DNA of 64,000 nucleotides from Parabacteroides sp. GTDB lineage: Bacteria > Bacteroidota > Bacteroidia > Bacteroidales > Tannerellaceae. The notes beneath the pieces are model-generated. The model saw nothing but the letters and a program-made list of their open reading frames with translations, was not told the origin of the DNA and ran no database searches. This document shows, piece by piece, positions 1 through 8,744 of the stretch; positions within the stretch are counted from its first letter, which is position 1, and each line of letters opens with the position of its first letter. The translations under genes and the position numbers were made by a program. The DNA lies in NCBI GenBank assembly GCA_019417325.1, contig DXVO01000017.1, positions 1-64,000 of the forward strand. Direction: 5' to 3'.

Positions 1-71
1 GAGTACTTTTTTCTCCCCATTCGTTATTAGTTCGTATGGTACTCAGTCAACCGTATCGAAGAGGCGGGTCC

Positions 72-154
72 ACGGATAACACAGTTTTAACTGATCGGAG
101 CGGATAAGCCTATTAAAAAAATCCGTTCAAATCCGCCTGATCCGCGTTATCCGT
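72..154. repeat. Intergenic TTATCCG-type hairpin upstream of fecR
   Basis: ACGGATAAC at 72-80 pairs perfectly with GTTATCCGT at 146-154, and an inner arm (GATCGGAGCGGAT at 93-105 with ATCCGCCTGATC at 131-142) pairs imperfectly. The element lies between the left window edge and the FecR gene at 213. It belongs to a small family of similar hairpins in this window (45115 and 50807; 27765 is looser). It could be a terminator for a gene outside the window or a dispersed repeat; no T-run follows the outer stem. Confidence 0.5.
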
Positions 155-212
155 AAACCTGGTTCTCCGGAATATCTGACAATACCATACGAAGATTAAT
201 AACAGACAGCAC

Positions 213-1196
213 ATGGAAACAGAACAATCGAACCTGATAATCGGCTACTTGCAAGGCCGTCTGGACCGGGAAGAAACCGACCGCTTCTACGCTTTCGTGA
301 ACGAAAGTGCAGAGAATAAGCGTCTTTTCTTCGAAGTCAAGGCGATTTACGACGCAGGGATGTCTTCTGCGAAAGAGGAAGATATGCTGGCGAGCTGGAA
401 GCGGTTGGAGGAGAAAATCAATAAGAAGAACGTTTCTGTTTATTCTTTGTGGAAACGCATGGGCAGTTATGCGGCTGCTATACTAGTCGCTGCTGTATTT
501 ACTTCCGCTTGTTTCTTATTCCTTGGGAAAGAAAAGGAAACTGTTTCCGCCCGTTATATCGGAGGCGATGGTCTGGAAGCTGATGTTGTAGAATTACCTG
601 ACGGTTCACAAATAAGTTTAGGGTCTAAAACGACCTTCCATTATGAGACAGATTATGGGAAAAAAAGTCGTATCGTATATCTGGAAGGAGAAGCCTTTTT
701 CGATATAGCTAAAGAAAAAGACAAACCGTTTATTGTCCGTACAAAAGAACAGGATATAGAAGCACTCGGTACAAAGTTTAATGTATCGGCATATCCGCAA
801 GATTCCTTATTAGTAACGACTTTGTTGCAAGGTTCCGTATTGTTGACAACAGGAGAAACCGGAGAGCAAGCAATTTTGAAGCCAAACGAACAAATGATTT
901 ATAATCGTAATACCCGTTCCTCTCAGGTCTATCAGGTAGATGCTTCCCTGTACACATCCTGGACTACCGGTTATTATTATTTCCCCGAACAAAATCTGGA
1001 AGCCATTCTGTATAGAATGAGTCATGTGTATGGCGTACAATTCTCTATCGGTTCGGAAGAGTTGAAAAAGAGAACATTTACCGGAACGTTCTATCGGGGA
1101 CAAAGCATCAAAGATATTATGGAAATTATCAGTCTGTCTATTCCTATTCAATATAAAATAAACGATCATCACGTAATCATTTCGGAAAAATCATAA
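213..1196 (+). CDS. FecR family anti-sigma factor
   Basis: Predicted inner-membrane anti-sigma factor that would hold an ECF sigma factor until a cognate SusC receptor signals through its STN domain. The N-terminal ~75 residues are charged and cytoplasmic; one membrane segment lies near residues 88-107; the periplasmic part has the FecR core (GEAFFDIAKEKDKPFIV, then LGTKFNVSAY) and ends in the DUF4974-type domain typical of Bacteroidetes. The length of 327 residues is normal for the family. The partner sigma gene would be expected just upstream, outside the window. The STN-containing susC follows after about 150 bp, supporting a sigma/FecR/SusC signalling set. Family assignment is firm; the partner is inferred. 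Confidence 0.93.
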   Translation: METEQSNLIIGYLQGRLDREETDRFYAFVNESAENKRLFFEVKAIYDAGMSSAKEEDMLASWKRLEEKINKKNVSVYSLWKRMGSYAAAILVAAVFTSACFLFLGKEKETVSARYIGGDGLEADVVELPDGSQISLGSKTTFHYETDYGKKSRIVYLEGEAFFDIAKEKDKPFIVRTKEQDIEALGTKFNVSAYPQDSLLVTTLLQGSVLLTTGETGEQAILKPNEQMIYNRNTRSSQVYQVDASLYTSWTTGYYYFPEQNLEAILYRMSHVYGVQFSIGSEELKKRTFTGTFYRGQSIKDIMEIISLSIPIQYKINDHHVIISEKS

Positions 1197-1250
1197 ATAA
1201 AGAGTCACAAGTGCCAATCTAATCATGAATACAAGTTAGCTGAAGAAAAA

Positions 1251-1280
1251 GAAGAGAAAATCTTGCCGGATTTCCTCTTC
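1251..1280 (+). terminator. Hairpin between fecR and susC
   Basis: GAAGAG-A-AAATC at 1251-1262 pairs with GATTT-C-CTCTTC at 1269-1280 around a six-base loop, with one mismatch. No T-run follows, so it is a poor intrinsic terminator and may instead be an attenuator or mRNA processing site. Hairpins in the same position occur in two other fecR-susC gaps (12248 and 36243). Confidence 0.45.
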
Positions 1281-1348
1281 TAAAATGAGTGAATCAATTA
1301 AACTCCCATTGCCGTGGGATAGTGTTTAATCTTAAAACAATCAAATGT

Positions 1349-4300
1349 ATGAATAATCAACGTATAGTTGTTTCTTTAAATCTGAAAAGAACTATAAAAA
1401 TTATGAAACTTACCGTACTAATGCTTGTTGCATGCCTATCACAAGTAGTTGCTGCAACTTATGCCCAGACGGCAACGCTGAATGTATCAGTTCGCAATGC
1501 AACATTGGAAAGTGTGTTGAAACAAATAGAGAAACAATCCGAGTTTTTGTTTTTCTATAATCTCGAAGAGATAAACAAAAATGAAAAAATCTCAATCAAT
1601 AAAAAGAATGCCAATATTCAGGATGTCTTAGACGCAATCTCTGCTAAAACAGGTATTAAATATACTATTAAAGAACGTCACATTGTACTGACTGCCACAA
1701 CAGAAAAGGGGACTGAACCTGTAACCGGAGCAGTACAACAAGCCCGCAAAGTAACCGGTACCGTTAAGGATGTGTTAGGTCCTATTGCCGGTGCAAACAT
1801 TATTGAGAAAGGAACTACTCATGGTACAACTACCGATATGGATGGAAATTATTCCATTGAAGTTTCCGATCATGCAACTTTGCAGGTATCCTTTATCGGA
1901 TACATCTCACAGGATGTTCCTGTGAAAAATCAATCGGTAATCAACATCACACTGCGGGAAGATGCACAAGCATTGGAAGAGGTCGTTGTAGTAGGTTACG
2001 GTACAATGAAGAAAAAGGATATGACCGGAGCTGTTGCATCTGTAAAGATGGATGATACGCCTGTCGGTACAGTCTCCACCATCAGTCACGCTCTGGCAGG
2101 AAAAGCAGCCGGTTTGCAAGTAAATACAACCAGTGCACAGCCGGGTGGAGGTTCTTCCTTCCGTATCCGTGGTGCTGCCTCCGTAAAAGCCGGCAACGAT
2201 CCGCTGATTATCATCGACGGTTTCCCTGTAAATCCGGTGGATAATGATAAAATGGATGATCTTGGTAAATACAAAAACGGTACATCCGATAATATCCTTG
2301 CTTCCATCAACCCGAATGATATCGAGTCTATTGAAGTGTTGAAAGACGCAAGTTCTACAGCTATTTACGGAGCCCGCGCAGGTAACGGTGTAATTATCGT
2401 GACAACCAAAAGAGGTAAATTGGGTACTCCTAAAGTAAGTTATTCCGGAACCGCTTCTGTCCAAACGCTTGCAAGCGAATATGAAATGATGAATGCGAAA
2501 GACTTCATGATTGAATCGAACCGCTACAAGAAAGAAGAATGGATGAAGAATAATAAAATCGGAATCTACGGCGGTCAATCTGAAGCAAGCGCATCAAGCC
2601 CTTACGTACCACGTTATACCGATGCACAGATTGCAAATCCTGCAAACGATACGGACTGGTTTGACGAAATCACACGTCTTGGTTTCCAGACACAACACAA
2701 TATCTCTATCAACGGAGGTACGGAATATACGAAATACCTGGTATCCGGAAACTTCTTCAAACAGAATGGTGTGGTAAAGAAAAACAGTCTGGACCGTTAT
2801 ACCGGCCGTGTCAACCTGGAACAGAAAATCAGTAAATATGTAAATACGGGTATCAACCTGACATTGTCGAGAAATCAGACAAACAACGTTCCTTTAGGTG
2901 AAGGCCAGAACGAAAATGCAAGTATCATGACTGCCGCAGCACAGTTTAATCCGCTCCTTCCTATCAGAGATGAAAACGGAGAATATGCATTGAACTCGGA
3001 AGCAGCGTTCCTTCCTAATCCGGTTTCTCTTTTGGATATATCCGATAAGACTACAAAAGAACGAGTATTGGGAACTGTTTTCGTAGAGATAAAGCCGATT
3101 CAGGATTTGACTTTGAAAGCAAATTTCGGTATCGACCGTAACTATCAGAAACGTAAAGTTTATCTGCCGAAAACTACACTTTACGGACAGAAAAAGAACG
3201 GACAGGCTGATATTGCCCAGTATGACAAGTCCGACTATTTGATGGAATTGACTGCCAATTATGTGAAGAAAGTAGGCCAGCATAGTGTTAACGCTTTGGT
3301 TGGTTATTCCTTCCAGCGTTTCACCGACGAATATTTAGCCGGAGGAAACAGTGACTTCCTGACAGACGGCTTCTTGTACAATAACCTGGGAGCAGGTGCT
3401 TATCCTAAGCCAACTGTAAAATCATCTGCATCCAAAAATGAAATGGCTTCTTTCTTTGGCCGTGTAAACTATACGTTTAAAGACCGTTATTTATTGACTG
3501 CCACATTACGTGCCGATGGTGCTTCGAACTTTGCAAAGAACCATCGCTGGGGATATTTCCCATCTGTAGCTGCCGGATGGCGTTTCACGGAAGAAGAATT
3601 TATGCAACCGCTTACCAAAGTGCTTTCTAACGGTAAATTACGCTTGAGTTTTGGACAGACCGGTAACTCAAACATCGGAAATAAAGCGATCAGCTATTAC
3701 AAAACCGGTACAAATAATGAGTTCGGAGGTATTGAATATGTAGGTGTTTATCTGGACCAGATGGGTAACCCTGATTTGAAATGGGAAACAACAACCGAAT
3801 GGAACGTTGGTTTGGATTTAGGTTTCTTCAATAATCGCTTAAATGTAACTGCTGAATATTTCCATAAAGTAGTATCAGACCTGTTGAGCGAACGTACTTT
3901 ATTGTCATACAACGAAGTGGAAAAGATTGCTGCTAATATCGGTCGTACTCAGAGCCAGGGTTTTGAACTGACTGTCAATACCAAGAACTTCGAAACAAAA
4001 GATTTCAGCTGGACTACGGATTTAACTTTCTCACTCTATCGTGATAAGTGGAAAACAAGGGATGCTTCCTGGAAACCTGCCGCATATTCGCAATATGATG
4101 CACCACTCCGTTATTTCTACGGATACTTGTCTGATGGTATCATCCAGCCGGGAGAAACAGTGGAACATATGGCCGGCTCTGTTCCGGGACAGGTGAAAAT
4201 TAAAGATATTGACGGATATTTGTATGCAGCAGACGGTTCAATCCGGGTAGATGAAAACGGCATTCCGATGAAAACTGGCGAACCGGACGGTAGACTGGAT

Positions 4301-4873
4301 GATGCAGACAAAGTTATTTATGGTAGCAAAGATCCTGGATACCTGTTAGGTTTCAACAATACATTCCGTTATAAAAACTTTGATTTCAATATCTATTTCT
4401 ATGGACAGTTTGCCCGTTGGAATATCGGTTCTTACAGAGATTTATGGTTGACAGGTGCCGATGGTATGACCGGTATTGTAAATATGTACCGCGGTTACAA
4501 TATGCCGACATCCGCCATGGAAGTTTGGTCGCACGATAATACTTCCGCAACCCGTCCGGGATATTTCCAGGATAAGAGTCCGGTTGCTGCCGGAGGTGCG
4601 AGCACAAGTTCTGCAGAAAGCTCCAGTACAGGCAAGATAGGTGACTATTATCTGGAAAAGAGCTGGTTTATCCGTTGCCGTAACATCACAGTCGGTTATA
4701 CAATTCCGATGAAGCAGGATAAGAAGTTACTTTCTAATGTACGCGTTTATGCAGATATAAACAATCCGTTCGTACTCACTCCGTATAAAGGCCTTGACTT
4801 GGAAACAGATAATTCCATCTGGGCTTATCCGAATGTCAGAACATTCAGTATAGGATTGGATATTACATTTTAA
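1349..4873 (+). CDS. SusC-like TonB-dependent transporter with STN domain
   Basis: Outer-membrane TonB-dependent receptor that imports glycan fragments together with the SusD lipoprotein encoded next. From the chosen ATG the protein has 1174 residues: a signal peptide ending near AATYAQ (about residue 39), an STN domain (about 45-115), a carboxypeptidase-D-like regulatory domain (about 134-210), a plug domain starting at EEVVVVGYGT and a long beta-barrel ending in a C-terminal phenylalanine (GLDITF). The frame stays open upstream to 1289, but the 20 extra residues look unlike a signal sequence; ATG 1403 is an alternative. The STN domain fits control by the FecR upstream. The substrate is probably an alpha-GlcNAc-bearing glycan, inferred from the downstream GH89. 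Confidence 0.93.
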   Translation: MNNQRIVVSLNLKRTIKIMKLTVLMLVACLSQVVAATYAQTATLNVSVRNATLESVLKQIEKQSEFLFFYNLEEINKNEKISINKKNANIQDVLDAISAKTGIKYTIKERHIVLTATTEKGTEPVTGAVQQARKVTGTVKDVLGPIAGANIIEKGTTHGTTTDMDGNYSIEVSDHATLQVSFIGYISQDVPVKNQSVINITLREDAQALEEVVVVGYGTMKKKDMTGAVASVKMDDTPVGTVSTISHALAGKAAGLQVNTTSAQPGGGSSFRIRGAASVKAGNDPLIIIDGFPVNPVDNDKMDDLGKYKNGTSDNILASINPNDIESIEVLKDASSTAIYGARAGNGVIIVTTKRGKLGTPKVSYSGTASVQTLASEYEMMNAKDFMIESNRYKKEEWMKNNKIGIYGGQSEASASSPYVPRYTDAQIANPANDTDWFDEITRLGFQTQHNISINGGTEYTKYLVSGNFFKQNGVVKKNSLDRYTGRVNLEQKISKYVNTGINLTLSRNQTNNVPLGEGQNENASIMTAAAQFNPLLPIRDENGEYALNSEAAFLPNPVSLLDISDKTTKERVLGTVFVEIKPIQDLTLKANFGIDRNYQKRKVYLPKTTLYGQKKNGQADIAQYDKSDYLMELTANYVKKVGQHSVNALVGYSFQRFTDEYLAGGNSDFLTDGFLYNNLGAGAYPKPTVKSSASKNEMASFFGRVNYTFKDRYLLTATLRADGASNFAKNHRWGYFPSVAAGWRFTEEEFMQPLTKVLSNGKLRLSFGQTGNSNIGNKAISYYKTGTNNEFGGIEYVGVYLDQMGNPDLKWETTTEWNVGLDLGFFNNRLNVTAEYFHKVVSDLLSERTLLSYNEVEKIAANIGRTQSQGFELTVNTKNFETKDFSWTTDLTFSLYRDKWKTRDASWKPAAYSQYDAPLRYFYGYLSDGIIQPGETVEHMAGSVPGQVKIKDIDGYLYAADGSIRVDENGIPMKTGEPDGRLDDADKVIYGSKDPGYLLGFNNTFRYKNFDFNIYFYGQFARWNIGSYRDLWLTGADGMTGIVNMYRGYNMPTSAMEVWSHDNTSATRPGYFQDKSPVAAGGASTSSAESSSTGKIGDYYLEKSWFIRCRNITVGYTIPMKQDKKLLSNVRVYADINNPFVLTPYKGLDLETDNSIWAYPNVRTFSIGLDITF

Positions 4874-4896
4874 TTAAATCTTAAAGTAAGACGAAT

Positions 4897-6390
4897 ATGA
4901 AAAAGTTATTATATATAGTATCGGTGTCATTGGCTACGACAGCGTTCCTTCCTTCTTGTACAAACCTCGAATCGGAAATGTATGATGTCATTAATCCAAA
5001 TATGTTTCCGGTCAACCAAAGCGACGCCGAAGCTTTGGTTACGGCAGCCGCTTATGGACCTTTCCGTTCTAATTGGTATGATGGGCTTTACACATCTGCA
5101 AACGGAGGTTTCCATGTTATCGGAGAAATGACTACAGATATCGGATACTGCCAATGGAATGATGTTTGCTGGCCTGATTTGCTGGATTTCAATTTTTCGC
5201 CGGCATCCGATTGTCCTACAAAAATCTATAAGACTTATATTAAAGATATAGGTAAGATGACATTGACATTGGATCGTATTGCCGGAATAGAAATGAAGGA
5301 AGAGGTGAAGACGCGCCTTGAAGCAGAAGTCCGTTGCGCAAGAGGTTGGCTGGCTTATCTTTTATATGATTTCTACGGAACGATACAAATTCCGACATTG
5401 GAACAGTTGAACAGCCCGTTGGAAGAGGTAATCATACCGCGTGCCACCCACGAGGAAATGGTTAAATTTATCGTAGATGACCTGGAAGCTGCAACGAAAG
5501 TGCTGCCGGCAACTTATAAGATAACAGACCCTAATTACGGTCGTTTCACCAGAGGTCTGGCTTATACGGTCTTGATGAAATTCTATATGCAGGAAAAGGA
5601 TTGGACAAAAGCTGTGGCTTGCGGACGCGAATTGATGAAGCCCGAATATGGTTATGACCTGATGAAGAATTATAAAGATATCTTTACCCTGGAAAATGAA
5701 GGGAATGTGGAAACGATCTGGGCATGTGTTTGCAGCAGCAGTGTAAACCAACAGTTGTGGCTGGCTCACGTATTATCCAGTGAATATCCTACCAAAAATG
5801 AAAGTATTCAAAAATGGGGTGGATACCGTGTATTGTGGTCTTTCTATAAGACATTCGATAAAAAGGACGACCGTTTGAAGGTTTTAGTTGGGGAATTTGT
5901 CGGAACGGATGGCAAAACATATAATGAAAAGAATCCGGGAACCGTATTGACTGGTGGTGCTATGCCTGTTAAGTATGGTGAAGACCCTGCTGCAACTGGC
6001 GAAGAAAGCCAGATTGACTGGATTGTTTATCGTTATGCGGACGTGCTGACCTTATTGGCAGAAGCGATTGTACGCGACGGTAATGCCGTAACAAACGAAG
6101 CTGTAGACTTATTGAACAGGGTTCATACACGAGCCAAACTGGATGAATATCAAATGAGTGATTTCACCGGTGTAGACGACTTCCTGGAAAAAGTATTGGA
6201 AGAACGCGGACACGAGCTATGGTTTGAAGGTGCACGCCGTACAGACCTGATACGTTACGGAAAATACATTGAATATGCCAAGAAATACAGAGGTTCTGTA
6301 ACTGCTAAAGATTATATGAATGTAATGCCATTGCCTCAGTCTGTTATCAACGAGGGTAAAGGTATCGTTCTTCAAAATCCGGAATATTAA
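4897..6390 (+). CDS. SusD/RagB-family glycan-binding lipoprotein
   Basis: Surface lipoprotein that forms the lid of the SusC transporter and captures the oligosaccharide. The N-terminus has a short hydrophobic stretch and a lipobox ending at Cys21 (FLPSC). The body shows the usual SusD pattern: helical TPR-like segments (ARGWLAYLLYDFYG near residue 150) and the C-terminal signature ERGHELWFEGARRTDLIRYGK that precedes LPLPQ-type residues. It has 497 residues, a typical length. It starts 23 bp after susC and a strong intrinsic terminator at 6421 closes the pair. Confidence 0.94.
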   Translation: MKKLLYIVSVSLATTAFLPSCTNLESEMYDVINPNMFPVNQSDAEALVTAAAYGPFRSNWYDGLYTSANGGFHVIGEMTTDIGYCQWNDVCWPDLLDFNFSPASDCPTKIYKTYIKDIGKMTLTLDRIAGIEMKEEVKTRLEAEVRCARGWLAYLLYDFYGTIQIPTLEQLNSPLEEVIIPRATHEEMVKFIVDDLEAATKVLPATYKITDPNYGRFTRGLAYTVLMKFYMQEKDWTKAVACGRELMKPEYGYDLMKNYKDIFTLENEGNVETIWACVCSSSVNQQLWLAHVLSSEYPTKNESIQKWGGYRVLWSFYKTFDKKDDRLKVLVGEFVGTDGKTYNEKNPGTVLTGGAMPVKYGEDPAATGEESQIDWIVYRYADVLTLLAEAIVRDGNAVTNEAVDLLNRVHTRAKLDEYQMSDFTGVDDFLEKVLEERGHELWFEGARRTDLIRYGKYIEYAKKYRGSVTAKDYMNVMPLPQSVINEGKGIVLQNPEY

Positions 6391-6420
6391 TAGATAATCC
6401 GGATCATATCCAAACAGGTG

Positions 6421-6478
6421 AAACTCTTTATGTGGTATTTTCTGGCTAAGAAGTGCTGCATAAAGAGTTTTCTTTTTT
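6421..6478 (+). terminator. Intrinsic terminator after susD
   Basis: A perfect 12-bp stem, AAACTCTTTATG (6421-6432) with CATAAAGAGTTT (6459-6470), is followed by TCTTTTTT. It separates the fecR/susC/susD block from the glycosidase pair, which has its own promoter-like site at 6502. Confidence 0.8.
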
Positions 6479-6501
6479 ATATAAGATGACCGGCTATTGA
6501 T

Positions 6502-6509
6502 TATCTTTG
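6502..6509 (+). promoter_or_regulatory. Bacteroidetes -7 box for the GH89/GH31 pair
   Basis: TATCTTTG fits the TAnnTTTG -7 consensus of Bacteroidetes primary-sigma promoters. No clear TTTG lies at -33. It sits just after the terminator and about 60 bp before the ATG at 6569, and it supports that ATG over an upstream one at 6497, which would precede the predicted transcript start. Confidence 0.5.
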
Positions 6510-6568
6510 CTCCGATGTCAAAACACTCCGGTATCTGTTTTATACTTGAATCATTTAATAAATATACC

Positions 6569-8725
6569 ATGAACAGGCTTAAAGTCATTACTATTTTACT
6601 GCTATTGATGATAATAAAGGCGGGTGCAACGCCTATCGACGGCCTTCTGGAACGTATCGATAAAGGGGCTTCCCGTAAATTTATTATCGAGCAGACTAAA
6701 TCCCCGACAGACTTTTTCGAACTCGACCAAAAAGGAGATAAGGTGGTAGTCCGCGGAAATAATTATGTAAGCATAGCGACCGGAATCAACTGGTATCTGA
6801 AATATCATGCGGGTATTCATCTTTCGTGGAATGGCATGCAAGCGAAATTGCCGGATGTACTGCCTGCCGTTAAACAAAAAGAACGGCATGAAACGGATAT
6901 GGAGCTCCGTTATGATTTTAATTATTGTACCTATTCGTATACCATGGCGTTCTGGGACTGGGCGCGTTGGGAGAAAGAGATCGACTGGATGGCCTTGCAT
7001 GGCATCAACCTTCCGCTGGCAATGACAGGGGTGGAAAGTGTTTGGTATAATGTTTTAACCAAGTTAGGCTATAGCAAGGATGAGATCAATGAGTTTATTG
7101 CCGGTCCCGGTTTCATGGCATGGTGGTTGATGAATAACCTGGAAGGTTGGGGCGGTCCCAATCCGGATAGCTGGTATAAGCAGCAGGCCGCTTTACAACA
7201 AAAGATACTGAAACGTATGCGCGAATATGGCATTCATCCTGTACTTCCCGGTTATTCGGGTATGGTACCCCATAATGCAAAAGAGAAACTCGGGTTGAAT
7301 GTTTCCGACCCCGGGCTTTGGTGCGGATATCGCCGTCCGGCTTTCCTGCAACCGACAGACCCGCGTTTCCAGGAAATAGCTTCTCTTTATTATAAGGAAA
7401 TGAATAAATTATTCGGTAAAGCGGATTATTACAGCATGGACCCATTCCATGAGGGAGGAAGTGTTGCCGGTGTAGATTTGGATGCAGCCGGTAAAGCGAT
7501 TATGAAGGCGATGAAGGATACGAATCCGAAAGCTGTTTGGGTTGCACAGGCATGGCAGAGCAATCCTCGTTCGCAAATGATAGAGAATCTAAAAGCCGGA
7601 GATATGCTGGTTCTAGACTTATTTGCAGAAAGCCGTCCGCAGTGGGGGGATAAAGAGTCTACCTGGTACAGGAAGAATGGTTTCGGACAACATGACTGGC
7701 TCTATTGCATGTTGCTAAATTATGGAGGTAATGTCGGTTTACATGGAAAGATGAAACATGTAATCGATGAATTCTATAAAGCAAAAGAAAGTATTTTCGG
7801 TAAAACATTGCGTGGAGTAGGTATGACGATGGAAGGTTCGGAGAACAATCCGGTCATGTACGAGTTATTATGCGAACTGCCTTGGCGTGCCGAACATTTT
7901 GAAAAAGAGGATTGGTTGAAAGGGTACCTGTTTGCCCGTTATGGGGAAGTAAATCCTACAGTCTGGCAGGCATGGGAACTTTTGAGCAATTCCATCTATA
8001 ACTGTCCGCCACAGTCGGTACAGCAGGGAACACATGAATCCATATTCTGTGCCCGTCCTTCATTGGATGCTTACCAGGTTTCCAGTTGGTCGGAAATGAA
8101 AGATTACTATAATCCGCAAGATGTGATACGTGCAGCTTCCCTGATGGTTTCAGTTGCTAATGATTATAAAGGCAACAATAACTTCGAATACGACTTGATT
8201 GATATCGTAAGGCAAGCTGTAGCAGAGAAGGGCAGGTTGGTTTTAAAAGTAGTCAATGCCGCTTACGAGGCTGCGGACAAGCAGTTATTTGCCGTATCTT
8301 CCCAGCGCTTTCTGAATTTGATACTTTTGCAGGACCAACTACTGGCAACCCGTCCGGAATTTAAAGTCGGCACTTGGGTTGCAAATGCCCGTAATCTGGG
8401 AACTACCCCGGCAGAAAAAGATTTGTATGAATGGAATGCCCGGGTACAGATTACTACCTGGGGAAACCGGAATGCGGCCAATAACGGCGGCTTACGCGAC
8501 TATGCCCATAAAGAATGGAACGGTATCCTGAAAGATTTTTATTATATGCGCTGGAAACTGTGGTTCGACTATTTGGGGCAAAAGCTAAACGGGCAGCATC
8601 CGGCTGAAATAGATTTCTATGCTGTGGAAGAACCGTGGACAAAAGACACAACACCTTATGTATCTTGTCCTGAAGGTGATTGTATCTCCACCGCAAAACG
8701 AATCTTTACAGAAATAGCAAACTAA
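6569..8725 (+). CDS. GH89 alpha-N-acetylglucosaminidase (NAGLU-like)
   Basis: Secreted exo-enzyme predicted to remove terminal alpha-linked GlcNAc, as found on gastric mucin O-glycans and heparan-type chains. The 718-residue protein has a signal peptide (residues 1 to about 20, ending KAGA), the small N-terminal alpha/beta domain, then the NAGLU barrel with ELRYDFNYCTYSYTMAFWDW and HGINLPLAMTG, and a helical C-terminal domain. By comparison with human NAGLU the acid/base is Glu295 (in FHEGG) and the nucleophile Glu422 (in MEGSENNP). The upstream open frame back to 6497 is ignored because a signal peptide starts at 6569. The GH31 gene follows after 19 bp. Confidence 0.93.
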   Translation: MNRLKVITILLLLMIIKAGATPIDGLLERIDKGASRKFIIEQTKSPTDFFELDQKGDKVVVRGNNYVSIATGINWYLKYHAGIHLSWNGMQAKLPDVLPAVKQKERHETDMELRYDFNYCTYSYTMAFWDWARWEKEIDWMALHGINLPLAMTGVESVWYNVLTKLGYSKDEINEFIAGPGFMAWWLMNNLEGWGGPNPDSWYKQQAALQQKILKRMREYGIHPVLPGYSGMVPHNAKEKLGLNVSDPGLWCGYRRPAFLQPTDPRFQEIASLYYKEMNKLFGKADYYSMDPFHEGGSVAGVDLDAAGKAIMKAMKDTNPKAVWVAQAWQSNPRSQMIENLKAGDMLVLDLFAESRPQWGDKESTWYRKNGFGQHDWLYCMLLNYGGNVGLHGKMKHVIDEFYKAKESIFGKTLRGVGMTMEGSENNPVMYELLCELPWRAEHFEKEDWLKGYLFARYGEVNPTVWQAWELLSNSIYNCPPQSVQQGTHESIFCARPSLDAYQVSSWSEMKDYYNPQDVIRAASLMVSVANDYKGNNNFEYDLIDIVRQAVAEKGRLVLKVVNAAYEAADKQLFAVSSQRFLNLILLQDQLLATRPEFKVGTWVANARNLGTTPAEKDLYEWNARVQITTWGNRNAANNGGLRDYAHKEWNGILKDFYYMRWKLWFDYLGQKLNGQHPAEIDFYAVEEPWTKDTTPYVSCPEGDCISTAKRIFTEIAN

Positions 8726-8744
8726 CATTGAAATATAAAGCAAT

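Noticed and set aside
1907..2578. 223-codon ORF antisense to susC
   Set aside because: Shadow frame of a clear SusC coding region, with Cys/His/Phe-rich composition typical of antisense frames.
6497..6568. Upstream start of the GH89 gene at 6497
   Set aside because: It precedes the predicted promoter box at 6502-6509 and would bury the signal peptide that begins at 6569.
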